Shown one piece after another: positions 26,040-53,739 of a stretch of DNA of 64,000 bases. The position numbers and the translations under genes were made by a program. Origin of the DNA: Seriola aureovittata (taxonomy: Eukaryota > Chordata > Actinopteri > Carangiformes > Carangidae); NCBI RefSeq assembly GCF_021018895.1, contig NC_079377.1:22908001-22972000 (forward strand). The letters are read 5' to 3'. Position 1 is the first letter of the stretch. Each line of letters starts with the position of its first letter. The notes beneath the pieces were generated by a model. The model saw only the letters and a program-made list of their open reading frames with translations, was not told the DNA's origin and made no database searches.

Positions 26040-29000
26040 TCGCCAGGTGGAGTCCAGCCCGCTGAGGGGAGAGAGGCGTTACATCTTCATTCCCATCTTT
26101 GTTTAGCTCTCTGAATCTCGCTGTCATTTCAGCTTACGTCCTCTGTCTCTATTATCTCAGCTCTGTTTTTGTGTCGCGCTCCATCACACACATAAAATCA
26201 GATTTAAAAACTGAATTCCTCTCAAACTGTTGTAGTTTCCTCGCCCTGCTCCCATCTTCTCCTCTTTTCTGTCTCCTCTCTGACAAATTCAAATAAACAT
26301 TACTGCACTACATAATTCCAGGATAGTAAAATATTGAATAAAAAATACTGTCTCCATCTTCTCTATTCTCCCCTCACTCTAATCTCTTTCCCTCATTTCT
26401 CCCTGCCTTCTCTCATCTCTACTTTCATCTCCTCTCTTCTCCTCCTCCTTTGCCTCCTTCCCTTCCACCTCTTTTCTCAGCAGGAAGCCCATTGGCAAAT
26501 CGAGCGAGGCAGGATTAATTGTAATTCAATGTCTATTACTGCCAGTGCTGCTTAGTTCGAGCCAGAGGAGAGGAGAGAAAAAGGAAGGGCGGTAGAGATA
26601 CAGATGATGGAGTGAGAATGGGAATTTGGGATGAATGATAAAGGGGATGGAAGGAAACACGAGAGAGAGAGAGAGAGGAGAGGAGAGGAGAGGAGAACAG
26701 ACAGTATAAAGAGAGAGAGAGAGAGAGAGAGAGGATACTTTGACGAGCACCAAAAGCAGACTGCACCCTGCTGTCAGCCAGGATGTCCAGACTGTCTCTG
26801 CCCCTGACATTTCCCCCTTGTGTCAGCACAATCTCAGGCCTCCCGCTGAACAACAGCCCCTCCTCTCCATCACACACACACACACACACACAAATAAACA
26901 CACTCCCACAACAGCATGAGGAGGACTTACACACCAAGGGTGAAACATCCAAATATCCAAGACCTCTGGAGTCAGACGGAAACAAGGCGTCATTGTGTGG
27001 ACGGACAGATTCAGAGCGCGTCACACATCCTTCATCCACAGTTTGAACTAAATGAACTGTCAAACTCAACTTTTTAAGGCAACATGGATGACAAGTCCAG
27101 AAAGTGCTCAGAATAGTTTGAACATCTATCGTTACGTGACAACTGAGCCAACTCTGCGTGGCGTGGCTGAGAGCAGCTGCAGCGAGCGAGCGAGCGAGCG
27201 AGGGAGCGAGGGAGTGGACCTTGAGCTGAGATTGCTTTCTCAAATGCTGCTGCAAAGGAAAAAGCAATGAGTGACATTGATATCTGAGAAGTGTGTATCA
27301 ATATGTGAAATAAGCCACACACAAACAAAAAAGCAAAAAGAAAGTGAATATTCAACAAATAAAATCAAATAAACACAACTTAAATAACACCTAAACATTG
27401 GAGCACCTTCAGTCATCTTCCTGTACAGCTGTGAAGGTAAATGAAGCTAGAAATCATGTGGTAACAGCCGCACTGTGAGCTGCGGTGCCTCCTCCTGGCC
27501 TCGGCCGACACGTTCTCCTCCGCCGCAGTCGAGGAGGAGTCGAGGAACGCTCTCACAGGTTGTGGCGTCACCCGGCGCCGTCAGGAGCAAAATGTTCACA
27601 CCACAGAGCGCCGCTGAGTAATGACTGCTACCCAGAGAGTGACCCCCTCCCCCCCACCACCACCATTGAATTCGCCTTAAGATTAATGTGGGCGTAAACT
27701 GCACGCAAAGCAATAAGAAATAGGGAAAACAGTTGGAGACGGAAAACAAAGCTGCTTATTTGTGTGGAAGAGGAATTGAAACCGACCGCTGAGTCTTCTA
27801 CAGGCGAGGACATTTCAAAACATGCCTCAAATAATGAAGTAGAGGCAAAGAAGAGATTAGTCTCTGCACTCTCTTTGCATTTTATTTTGTTGGTGTGTCT
27901 CACAGTAGTACATAAATATAACTGACTAGTAACTCACCTACTGCTGACCAGATTGACTAGGCAGCTCTGGCTGGATGCAATACCTTTGGTAGTTGTGGGT
28001 GAGAAAAATGGATCAGAAAACAACTGAGAGCACAGCCTGAAGCAGAAGGAAATGTTGGCACCACGCAGCCGGCAAAGGCTGAGCTCAAACAAACCACTGT
28101 GTCAACAAAAAAAACAAAAAATACATCAACAAATACTGTTTAAAATAAAAAAATAAAAAACTCAATGGAGTGGTGGAAGGATTGAGGACGCAGGGGAGTA
28201 GAGCTGCTTCCTTTAAGGGCCACTGTGGAGCAGAGAGAGGAGCGCATAAGTGAATAAGCAGAACAGTGAGAATGGATGAACATGTGGGTAAGTGACTTTA
28301 TGAATTGTTGAGATTCTTTGCAGCAGAAAAAAAAAATGAAATTCCAGCTGGAATTGTGGAAAATGTTGCTGCAGTACAACTACACTGGTGTATTACTGTG
28401 CTGCACAAAGTCAAATACGGTCACAGATCCACCAGTGACACAATTCAAGGATAAAAATGTCTCATTATTCCATTAACAGGCTCCTCTGTTATTTAGTCAG
28501 CTAACTGGTGTCCTGAAATATCATTTACAAGATGGTTCTCACATCTCAAGAGGTGTATCCTTGAATTTTGAAGTGTTTCCTTGAAGTGTTTACTGGTTGG
28601 TCCCCGAATATACTGGCACGCAGTAATACAGTAGTACTACAGCAATATATTCTATAATTTCTCATGCAAAAATGTCCTTGTTCATATTTTAAAGATAAAA
28701 AGCAAATTGAAAGTTCCTCTGTCTATCATAGGTAGAATTATTTTTATAAATAAATATATCTACTTTTCTTTTATGCTAGGAGCAACTTAGTACAGTCCAT
28801 TACAAGTGCTACATACTGTAACTGGGATTTGTAGAGTTAGTGTGTAATAAACACAGTGTGCAACATTTTAGGTGAGTTCAGTTTTGCATCATTGAACTGA
28901 ATGTAGATTATGTTTATAGACTGTGTGTGAGATTCTTGTGATGGCCTCATATTCCTGTGTGTCTATGTGTAACACGTTCAGCCCGTGAGTCGGAGTCAGT

Positions 29001-29185
29001 AGTTGTGTTATCAGTAACCGAATAGGATGGATTGCATTAGCGTTCCATTATATTGTTATTGATAACGTTTGTTCCTAATTGATTATTCATCTGCAGCTAC
29101 TTCATGATGCGCATCATTACATAAGAGAATATTGGTTGGTAAACATGCGATTCTTTGTTCTCAGGGCAACAGATTAAAATGGACT
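26040..29185. other. No gene seen; scattered simple repeats
   Basis: Pyrimidine-rich 26340-26480, GA tracts 26661-26735, a CA tract 26871-26891, and (GAGC)n-like 27180-27215. The long minus frame at 26536-27267 runs through these low-complexity tracts and has no recognisable domain. Confidence 0.6.
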
Positions 29186-29189
29186 GAAT

Positions 29190-29190
29190 T

Positions 29191-29233
<43 letters not shown>

Positions 29234-29557
29234 TGACATAGAGATAAACAGGAGGCGGGGGTGAAAAATAGTGGAGAGAGAAAAGAGAAAAGAGCACAAA
29301 ACACAAAAAGAGAAATCAAGAAGTAGAGAAAGATGTGGGAGAGGAGAGGTAGAAAAAAGAAAGGGAGACAGATTGAAAGACAGAGAGAGAAAGAGAGGGT
29401 TGAGGGGTAGAGAGAGATCGGAAAATAAAGGCGTAGTGGAGGCATTGCAGGCACGGCTGCCCGGGTCTGCGGTTTGTTAAATAGCTTTTTGATGGAATTG
29501 GTAAAGCAGTGAAGCCTGTGACACTGTTAGCTGGCACACCACCGAGAGGAAGAGAGA

Positions 29558-29592
<35 letters not shown>

Positions 29593-29720
29593 GGAGAGGT
29601 CAACAGCAAGAAATAAAGGAAGAAAAAGAACAACAGATGCAGGTCGAAGGTAGGGAATAAGAAGGAGGAATCAGATGGGATGAAAGTGAAGGAGAAAAAG
29701 ACCAAAATGTTGATTACTTC
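29190..29720 (+). repeat. Purine-biased block with two (GA)n tracts
   Basis: Pure GA runs at 29193-29229 and 29557-29589 within a mostly A/G + strand; a (TG)n tract follows at 29800-29833. Confidence 0.85.
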
Positions 29721-29798
29721 CATCTTAACGTGGAGTCATTCTGCCCTCCAGAGGGGAGGAGTGTAACTGCAGCTCTGCGACGGCTGAACCACAACAGC

Positions 29799-29835
<37 letters not shown>

Positions 29836-29914
29836 ACTGGGCTGACAAAAATGAGCTGACTGGCACTGGTTGTTAATGTCACAGAGCACTGGTTTGGGAT
29901 TTTGGGTAGGCTCT

Positions 29915-29974
29915 CCAGGTCCAGGTCCAGGTCCAGGTCCAGGTCCAGGTCCAGGTCCAGGTCCAGGTCCAGGT
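29915..29974 (+). repeat. (CCAGGT)10 hexanucleotide array
   Basis: Ten perfect CCAGGT units, 60 bp. A hexamer is open in all frames, hence the SR, DL and GP dipeptide frames; none looks like a gene. Confidence 0.97.
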
Positions 29975-30104
29975 CTATTGACAGTTCCACACATATGCAT
30001 GACACACTTTACATACAAGAAAAATATTGTTTCTTGTGGACAGCAATAGACATTAAAGACGAGTGTAAAACAATAAATATGGTGCAAAAAAATCCCCTAC
30101 ATGC

Positions 30105-30420
30105 CTAGAAACCTCTGCAGAAGACTACTAGGACCTCGTAAAGGACCAGTGGAACCTACAAAGACCTTTAGAAACTGCTAGGACCTGTAGAACATCTTCA
30201 TCGACCGCTACAACCTCCTCACATCCTCCTGAACCTTAAGGACCTCCAGCATCTTGTCATCGACCACTACAACCTCCAAAACTACACGTAGAACCCTGTC
30301 AATGACCCGAACCTCCAAAATCTCCCCAAGAAACTCCTAGAGGATCTTTAAAACCTCCTCACTGACCACTACAACCTCTTAAAGGACCTCTATCACCTCC
30401 TGGATGATCAGTAGGTACAA
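30105..30420 (+). repeat. Degenerate minisatellite built on ACCTCC / GACCACTACAACCTC units
   Basis: GACCRCTACAACCTC occurs at 30203, 30262 and 30364, and GRACCT or AACCTCC words fill the space between at roughly 10-nt multiples. It appears to be an old, diverged tandem array. Confidence 0.7.
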
Positions 30421-30424
30421 ATCC

Positions 30425-40220
<9,796 letters not shown>

Positions 40221-40223
40221 TTA

Positions 40224-40386
40224 AGTCAAGTACTCTTGCCATGATGTTAAATGAGAAAATACTATTTATAAAGACTAACATTCTATTTTTAGCCATTTTT
40301 CCTAAGAACATGGCAATTTTCACATGTCCGTATTAAACAACTTGACATTTCTAAATATCACCAATAAATGGAAGTGGTTTTTCTGG

Positions 40387-40463
<77 letters not shown>

Positions 40464-40627
40464 CCATCATCACAGCCCATTTTGAGAACTAATGACATCC
40501 ATGCAGTCTCCTTTGTCCATAAATTAGGTTCTCCTTCTGTTGGCACCAGTCATTCAGTTTTCAGTGTGGATACCTTTGAATGACAGTAAAAGACAAACAC
40601 TAGTTCAGACATGGTGGGTCACAATTA
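40224..40627 (+). repeat. Copy A of an inverted repeat pair, upstream of MCM8
   Basis: Matches, in reverse complement, 59789-60354 downstream of CRLS1. Shared strings include CATTAAGTCAAGTACT, GGCAATTTTCACATG, AAGTGGTTTTCTGGCATC-type sequence and GTTCAGACATGGTGG. Copy A lacks an internal segment of roughly 200 bp that copy B has, and its (ATC)n tract is expanded. No ORF is present, so this is probably a nonautonomous dispersed element of unknown family. Confidence 0.8.
40389..40463 (+). repeat. (TCA)n trinucleotide microsatellite
   Basis: About 25 uninterrupted TCA/ATC units inside inverted-repeat copy A. The homologous place in copy B has only a few units, so the expansion is specific to this copy. 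Confidence 0.95.
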
Positions 40628-40655
40628 GTCACACATATACCATATAACACTTTCT

Positions 40656-40662
<7 letters not shown>

Positions 40663-40722
<60 letters not shown>
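40663..40722 (+). repeat. Compound (AT)n(GT)n microsatellite
   Basis: About 13 AT units pass directly into about 17 GT units. A GGGGGGCGGTAAGAGGCCTG-type segment ending in CCGAAGAAGAAG follows at 40723-40802; I recall very similar sequence as a common fish repeat often seen near gene starts. Confidence 0.85.
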
Positions 40723-40724
<2 letters not shown>

Positions 40725-40802
40725 TACCACTGGTGTCCTCCGGGGGGCGGTAAGAGGCCTGAGCGTGTGATCTACCTGCAAATAAAAGCCGAAGAAGAAG
40801 TT

Positions 40803-41863
40803 TCAGCGTCAATGGAGGGAACTTTGACAGTGTAAACATCAGTGTGTCAGTGCCTGTACACTTTGGGTGAACTTAGCAAACTTTCGATTTTCTTTAATCG
40901 ACAGACCATTTCACTTGAGGCAAAACGAAAGGTTTGTGTCACACCAACGTTACTTTTATAGTGTTTTACCAGGACATTTCGTAAAAACCTGCACGATAAC
41001 AGATAACAAGTTAGCTAACAAGGATAACGTCAAAATAAACTCTGTAGTTAACGTCAAAGAAGATTTGAATTCGAAAAAATTATAGTTTAAGACATTTTAC
41101 AATGTGTGTTATTAATGTTAACAATACACATAGTGTTCGACATCGTGTTTTCATCATTCCCCGTGTTATGCGGTTGTAGCAAAAGGTACGAACGTTACTA
41201 GCTAGCAAACTCCCAACGTTTGATTAACTGTAAATTTTACAACGATAAATTGCTGCTTAGCAAATTGTTTGTATGGCTAACTTTGAGGTAGTTCGTCATA
41301 GTTGAAGGTATTTTCATAAAGAGTTTAATTTGGTCTGCACGAGATGGACGAGTTGGCTGTTCAGTACAGTGACATTTTGTTATGGAGGAACACAACAGTT
41401 TATTGGGGCAATAAGTAAATGAAAATGAACAGTTGCATTAAGTGCAACAAATTGAAGCTCAGTTCTTTAAATTACATTAATACATTTAGATGTTGTCTTA
41501 TGTGAATGTTAAAGATGCACTGTAAGAGCTTAAATAAGCTATTTTAGTACTTCACGTGTTTCCACTGCTTGCTGCTTAGTCGCTTAAAGCAGTTTTCTTT
41601 TAATTTAAGCAGGAGAGAACAAAGATTTTCTCATTTTTATTTTGGCATACGTTCATTACACATGCATGCCTGTGCCCCAGTGCCTGATGGGAAAATTAAT
41701 ATATGTCACCAACAAATTATGTAGTAGATAACTTTTCTAGGATGCCTCTGTGGTTAGTGCATCATCATTGTCTGTGGCACACATGTATTTTACTGACTTG
41801 CTTTGTGCTTTGCTGTCACTCTCACTACTTCTTGCTCTGTTGCTTCTTCCTGCTTTGTTTTAG
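40803..41863. other. MCM8 upstream region, expected to hold promoter and 5' noncoding exon
   Basis: MCM8 exon 1 as annotated begins after an AG acceptor at 41862-41863, so its leader exon must lie upstream. I see GCAAAAG followed by GTACGA (around 41180-41192) as one possible donor and several AACGTT motifs, but nothing decisive. No open frame for the divergent neighbour TRMT6 is visible. Confidence 0.35.
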
Positions 41864-41871
41864 GGAAAACA

Positions 41872-47889
<6,018 letters not shown>

Positions 47890-49412
47890 TTCAGAATATG
47901 TGCGTACTCCTAACTGCACCTCGCTGCCAGGTCAGTGTCAGGGATTCATGAAAAGGGTATCTCTCTGTAGAAAAGAAAAAGAAAAAACAAACTAAACAAA
48001 TGTATGACTGATTGTACTTGTGATTTGGGTTTAATTGCATTAGACATTACAGACATTAGACAAGACCCACCTCTTCAATGATGGGTTTTGTTACAGATAT
48101 CTTTATCTAAATAAAGATATAATTTATTTTTTCCAGAATTTAAACGCATAACTGGGTTTAGACTGGTTTATCCTAATAGTCATATACACATGCTTTCATG
48201 TTATTTTAACGGTACATGGTGACTGTTTCAAACAACAGCTGTAGCTGAATCTTGTTTTTCCAGTATTTTCAAAGTAAGGTCAGACTTGGACGATGTGCTG
48301 AGCGTCTGAGAGAAATGGGGATGTACTTATATTTGATAAATATTTAATACATGATTATACCTTTTCACTGTTGACTTTTCCATACAATTTGTTTTCTACA
48401 TACATGACTTTGTACTAGAAACACTTCAGTACAGTTAAAATGTGCTATATTTATTCATTGTTATATTTATGTATATAAAATGACATATGTATTTATGTGT
48501 AAATGTTTGGTGTTAAGTATCTTGGTAAAGATCAGTTTAATTGAAACAGTTGCTTCCAGTGATGCAGCTTGTCCTCAGTCTATAGGACAGTTTCTGCTGC
48601 ACTCAGTAAGAGAAGTAGTTGCTTGATAACAATGGGTAACATCCACTGAGGTTGTTTCTCATTAAACTCAAACATTGAGCAATCACACAATATTTTTTTT
48701 ACATGTCATGATATAAATATCCAAAGCTGCTGCCCATTTAATTTGATCGTCGAAAAAGCTAAGCATACATTTTTTTCGTCTCATTTTTCTCTGATGCTCT
48801 TTATTATCTGCTATTTCTGGTTACTTTCTGTATGGTATGCAATTTGTTAGTTAACATGAAACATTCAGTTAATAAATTTTTTCTAAATACCAGCATTTTT
48901 TGTTTTGTTTTTACAATATTACACAATGGGTTTGGCATTGCTTTAAATTTGGAATACAATTACCACAAATCATGATATCAAATTAAAATCAAAAATTGCT
49001 GATCATTAGTAACTTTATTTTTTATACATAAACAATAACAATGAATTACTCCGTTGAAAACTAATTGAACACTGCATCAATCTTCCCTTTTTATTTTTAC
49101 AAATTTAGACAGTTATTCCTTAGAAATTATTGAAAAATTATAAGGAAAACAAAGACCCATAAAGTAAAGCTTTACCCAATTATTTTCCGACTGACCTGTA
49201 AAATAAATTGGTACTAAATTTTACTTTAATAACAGCACACCTTTAAAATGCTTGATGTAAATTTGACTATCTTCTTCTAAGACGTATTTTAAAGACTTCC
49301 CTGTCTCTTGCTCATATTTCTAATTCTAAATGTCTAATTTCAAAATAAAAGCCTTGTTGACTAAAGTCTCACTGGCGAATTTACGACGTCGTGCGCCGTA
49401 TCAATTTACGGC
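47890..49412. other. MCM8 3' UTR and AT-rich MCM8-CRLS1 spacer
   Basis: About 1.5 kb of AT-rich sequence. Apart from the poly(A) signals I see no ORF, RNA gene or repeat family that I can support. Confidence 0.7.
48110..48115 (+). terminator. Candidate MCM8 poly(A) signal AATAAA
   Basis: AATAAA lies about 220 nt after the MCM8 stop codon. A second AATAAA at 48871-48876 could be an alternative distal signal. Cleavage sites cannot be seen. Confidence 0.5.
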
Positions 49413-49541
49413 AACATGGCAGCCTGCTAACAAGAGCTGTGATTCCCTCCGCTCTGACCGTCAGACTCTTAAACTTCATCATGGAGCCAGACACCGACAG
49501 CACGAGACCGGCTGGTCGGTAACGGAGGGCTCGGGAAGGTG
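49413..49541 (+). promoter_or_regulatory. CRLS1 5' leader with YY1-like site and two upstream ORFs
   Basis: This stretch is locally richer in CpG than the AT-rich MCM8-CRLS1 spacer (47890-49350). It contains AACATGGCAGCC at 49413-49424, which resembles the YY1 promoter motif. Two short uORFs precede the main start: 49416-49430 (4 codons plus stop) and 49481-49522 (13 codons plus stop, beginning MEPDTD). A GACGTC core lies just upstream at about 49385. The transcription start is not defined by the sequence alone. Confidence 0.45.
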
Positions 49542-50301
49542 ATGACGATGATGATGTGTTTTCGGAGGATTGCTAATGTTCGCTCTCTGGTGTCGCCGCG
49601 ATCTGCGGGTGTGTGCTGGCTCGAGCCTGCGTCATGGCGGCACAGACAAACACCTGTCACTGAGTGCGCGAGGCTAAAGCGGTCTCAGGTGAGCGGCTCG
49701 TGGCTCGTCAGACTCAAAGGGACGGACAGCCGCGTCGGGTGCTGGAGTGGGATCCTCCCGCAGGTAAAACCGACAGGCTGGCACGAGCAAGGTACTGTGC
49801 TTCTGTACCGGGGAGGTCACGAGAGGTCAGCGGCTAGCTTCCGGTCTCTGCTGTCACCCAATGCTCGTGGGCTTTGCAGCGGAAAGAAGGAGACACCGGA
49901 CAGCTCCCCGGCAGCGGACCGGCCTGAAGCCGGTGCGGTACCTGGACAAGGACTGTTCAAGTTCAAAGAGCTGGTGAGTACAGAGCTGTCAGTGTTACCT
50001 GTGAGCACGTGAAGTGTGTGTGCAGCAGGTAGAAGGAAAGCAACCAGAAACACACCTGTTTAAAGTGTGTGTATCAGTGATAGAAGAAGCTTTTATATCT
50101 TTAGCAGTACAACAGAGTATCTTGCATTGTAAATGTTACTTAAAGTATTTGATGCTTCATGCTCATTCTGCAGAATGAGAGAGAGAGAGTTAGTTCACTG
50201 GTTTAATGTTATAAGATTGTTATTACTGGTGCAGCTGGAAAGATGCATCATTTCAAATCCTGCTTAAGGCTTAAAAATATTTAGTTGTACCTCAAACAGT
50301 C

Positions 50302-50339
<38 letters not shown>

Positions 50340-51830
50340 CTTGCAAAAACTGAAAAATCTGTAACTGGTAAAACCAGACGTTTTACCTCATTCATAATTC
50401 ATATGTGAAATAAATAAATTAGTTATTTTTTAGTTGATTATTCCACCCATCTGTTTTTCTGACGCTTGTTCAGGTCATGTTTAATGATTAATTTAATGAT
50501 ATTAGGAAGTACTCTGGGGAAGTACTTGACAAAAATGTGATATGTCAACAAATTAATGCATTTGCTAATTAGTTTTCATTGACTTACTTTCCACATTGAG
50601 TTAACATGTGTCTAATCTGTTTTTCTGCAGTATGAGAACCCATGGACAATCCCCAACGTGTTGTGTGTTTGCCGGATTTTGCTCGCTCCATTCCTGGGTC
50701 ACCTGATCATCCAGCAGCACTTTCACCTCAGTCTGGCTCTGTTTGCACTTGCTGGCGCAACTGACCTGGTAATATAGAAACACACAGGTGATCTGTACAC
50801 ATCTGTACACAGATACAGACACTGCAGTGCTGAGGTCTGTGTATTTTCACCTGTTCAGGATTGTAAATTTATAAACAGAGCAGACAACATTATGTACATT
50901 AGCCATCTTTAATTTCTGGCTTGAGTGAAAAATCGGCTCATTCCACCAGATACATACAGGACATGTAATTAACCGATGCTAAGCAAACATGTTTTATAAT
51001 GAAGCACATCCCAGACATGTTCAGATTAGGATAGAAACTAAGGAGGGGATGTATTGACCCTCTCACTGCAAGTAGGAAACAAGGCTCCTTTACGGCCCTG
51101 AAATTTCACGTTTGCTTCTCTTGATTATTAATTACTCTATTAATATTAATATTATTTATTTATTTAAATGTCTTAATCTCTTTCCCTGTCTTTCTCTCTG
51201 ACTCAGTTGGATGGTTACATTGCCAGAACGTGGCCAACTCAGAAGTCGGCGTTGGGCAGCGCTCTCGACCCTTTGGCTGACAAAATTCTTGTCAGTATTT
51301 TATATGTCAGTCTCACCTATGCTGAACTCATACCAGGTACTGGACTCTGCGTTGTTTTTGCTCCCTAGTCGTGTGCTATTAAATTCAAGATGCAAAAAAG
51401 TAAAAGTAATGATAAATAACAATAGAGGAGAAATCAAAGAGCTGTTTGTTTTGTGATGTGATGTCAACATGTACAAGGTTATTTATTGTCTTCCTCTGTT
51501 TTAGCTCCACTGACGGCTCTAGTGATTTTCAGAGACATTGGTTTGATAGCTGCTGTCTTCTGGGTCAGATACAAGACCGTACCTCCACCGGTGAGACACA
51601 TTAAATCATAAACACTTTGACGAGTTTTTGTGTTGATTTAATTGAATTTGAACTCTGACGCTTCAAAGACCTGCCAAAAGTAATAAGTGATGTCAGCGCG
51701 GTCTGCACTACCAAATTACACTTTAAAAAACACTTTTTTCTTTTCTTTTTTCTGCAGGTGACACTCAGTAAATTTTTTAACCCCTGCTACACCACAGCTC
51801 AGCTCAAACCCACACTCTTCAGCAAGGTGA

Positions 51831-51869
<39 letters not shown>

Positions 51870-53292
51870 CCACCCACTCTAACACTTAAAACATTTTGTA
51901 CATTGCTGCACTAAAGTGGAGATTTGGTAACACCAGAGCCTCACAGAATATGAGTGTTTGACTATTTTACAATTTACAACTTGTGCATGACAGTCACCAG
52001 ATGCAGAAGCTGATAATCTGGCAGTTAATTACAGAATTTATACTCAGCTATGGGTTTATTGTCATTTTGATGAAGAGTTGATGGATTTGCAGGTAGAGGA
52101 CTGATTATTAAAAACTGAGTATGCAAATGTCATAATCGTGTTAATCTTTGCCAGTAAACGGATTACGGCTGCAAATGTATTATGTAAATGTATTGGCTTA
52201 TAAGCAATTTAATCAGGGAAGGAACCAAACTGTACTGGTGGAAATGTTAATCCCATTGACGTAAAGTCATTTCTTTAAAATTTGAATCTTTAACCAGCGA
52301 TACTCTTCATACTGAGTCCTCAGTGCTATCATCGCTAAACTCTGTAGCATGAATCAATGCTGTCATAATGTTCTTTTAAGGCTCCACCACAAATTCTGAA
52401 TAAGCTGCACAAAAAATAATGAACCAAATTTCATTTGTTAGAGAAGCAGTAGTAGTAGTAGTTGTTCTGTAAATGAGAACGGTTCTTGTGCCGTCATATT
52501 GTTTTTATTCTGACTGTGTGTGTTTTCTGTTTGTGTTAGGTAAACACAGCCATCCAGCTCTTTCTGGTCGCAGCCTCTCTAGCTGCTCCAGTCTTCCAGT
52601 ATACAGACAGTGTCCTGCTGCAGTGCATATGGTAAAGCACAGTCTATTACGTACGCATACACACACTGGCACCATTCATTCCACCTTAATATCCATAATG
52701 CCCTTTTACTTTTCATCACAGTGTTTACAGCAAAAAAAAAAAAAAAAAAAGTGATTGCGCAGAGGGCTTTTGAATGCAAATGACTTCATCCCAGTCAAGT
52801 ACATAAATGCTGTTTGTTCCAGCAGAGTGTTCAGGTTAAGTGATTCAGTTCAATCTACAACTCAGGGTGAGTTGGAGTTGCAATCAGACTCAGGACAAAT
52901 ATTTTACGGTGTCACGGTGACCTACATTTATATACAAGTCTGCTTCAGCACACTGTCAAACTGACTGTTCAATTCAACTTTGATGATTCACTACATTTGT
53001 TTTAGGTAACAGTTAATCAACTATAACGAGCCACTGGCGGATGATTAATAATTCCTCATATAACACAATAATAACCTGCTACAATGGAGAAATGATGCTG
53101 GTAGAAATATTTAAAATAAACAATCTGACCAGTCAGATGGCTGCAATGAAACCGCTGTTTGAAGTGCAGTATATGTCATAAGTTGTATTATTTTGCAGGT
53201 ATGTAACAGCGGTGACAACTGCGGCGTCAGGCTATAGCTACTGGCACTACGGGCGCAAGACTGTCCAGGTACTGAACACCAGATCGCCATGA
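49542..53292 (+). CDS. crls1: CRLS1, mitochondrial cardiolipin synthase (7 coding exons)
   Basis: Joins phosphatidylglycerol and CDP-diacylglycerol to give cardiolipin and CMP at the mitochondrial inner membrane (family knowledge). Exons: 49542-49973, 50631-50768, 51207-51336, 51505-51590, 51758-51826, 52540-52631, 53199-53292; 1041 nt, 346 aa. Exon 1 encodes an Arg-rich N terminus without acidic clusters, consistent with a mitochondrial presequence, and is longer than in human (301 aa). The core starts YENPWTIPN and carries the CDP-alcohol phosphotransferase signature D189-x2-D192-G193-x2-A196-R197-x9-G207-x3-D211-x3-D215. Several hydrophobic helices follow, and the protein ends HYGRKTVQV then LNTRSP. 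Four in-frame Met codons (49542, 49548, 49551, 49554) are clustered; I chose the first, which has a purine at -3. Same order and strand as the MCM8-CRLS1 pair in human. Confidence 0.96.
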
Positions 53293-53728
53293 CAGCCACA
53301 CCAGGAAACACCCAGAGGCCAGAACAAAAGCCGGGAATAGCCACCGCAGAGACTCTGATCGTCCGTGGCAAAAGTCGGACGGACAGATGGACGATCGCCA
53401 AGAGCATTGAAACCAAGTAGCTGTGACAACCGTTCGTGAGTCACCGTGGCAATGACACGTGGAAACCAACCAAGGCCGCAGATGGTGTACTGCGAAACAC
53501 TACAGAGACGCCTAACAACAGCTCTGCTGACTGGCTGTGGACAACATACACAGATAGAAACAGCTAACACACACACACACACACACACAACTATACACAC
53601 ACATGTCAAGTATATGTCAAGTGATCAGGCAAGAGCTTCTATTTTTTCTTAGTTTTTCAATCAAGAGGTTGTGATGTCAACCCAATCAGTGTCACATGAG
53701 TGTCAGTTTTGTAAACCAATGATTTATG

Positions 53729-53734
53729 ATTAAA
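53729..53734 (+). terminator. Candidate CRLS1 poly(A) signal ATTAAA
   Basis: ATTAAA, running into a genomic A-run, is about 440 nt after the CRLS1 stop. The intervening 53293-53728 would be 3' UTR; it includes a short CA tract at 53569-53589. The following A-run could also cause internal oligo-dT priming, so cDNA support here should be read with care. Confidence 0.4.
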
Positions 53735-53739
53735 AAAAA

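Noticed and set aside
26536..27267. 243-codon minus-strand frame
   Set aside because: The longest frame in the window, but it runs through GA and CA simple repeats and shows no family motif or splice-compatible partner.
29915..29974. Hexamer array as a CRISPR array or SR-dipeptide protein
   Set aside because: There are no spacers, the repeat is 6 nt, and all frames are open simply because the unit length is a multiple of three.
41703..41871. Open frame upstream of and in frame with the MCM8 ATG
   Set aside because: It crosses a good TTTTAG acceptor at 41858-41863 and the upstream residues are unlike MCM8; the ATG at 41872 fits the family.
49330..49541. 70-codon frame overlapping the CRLS1 leader
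   Set aside because: It is out of frame with CRLS1 and unrelated to known proteins; the leader contains two shorter uORFs in better context.
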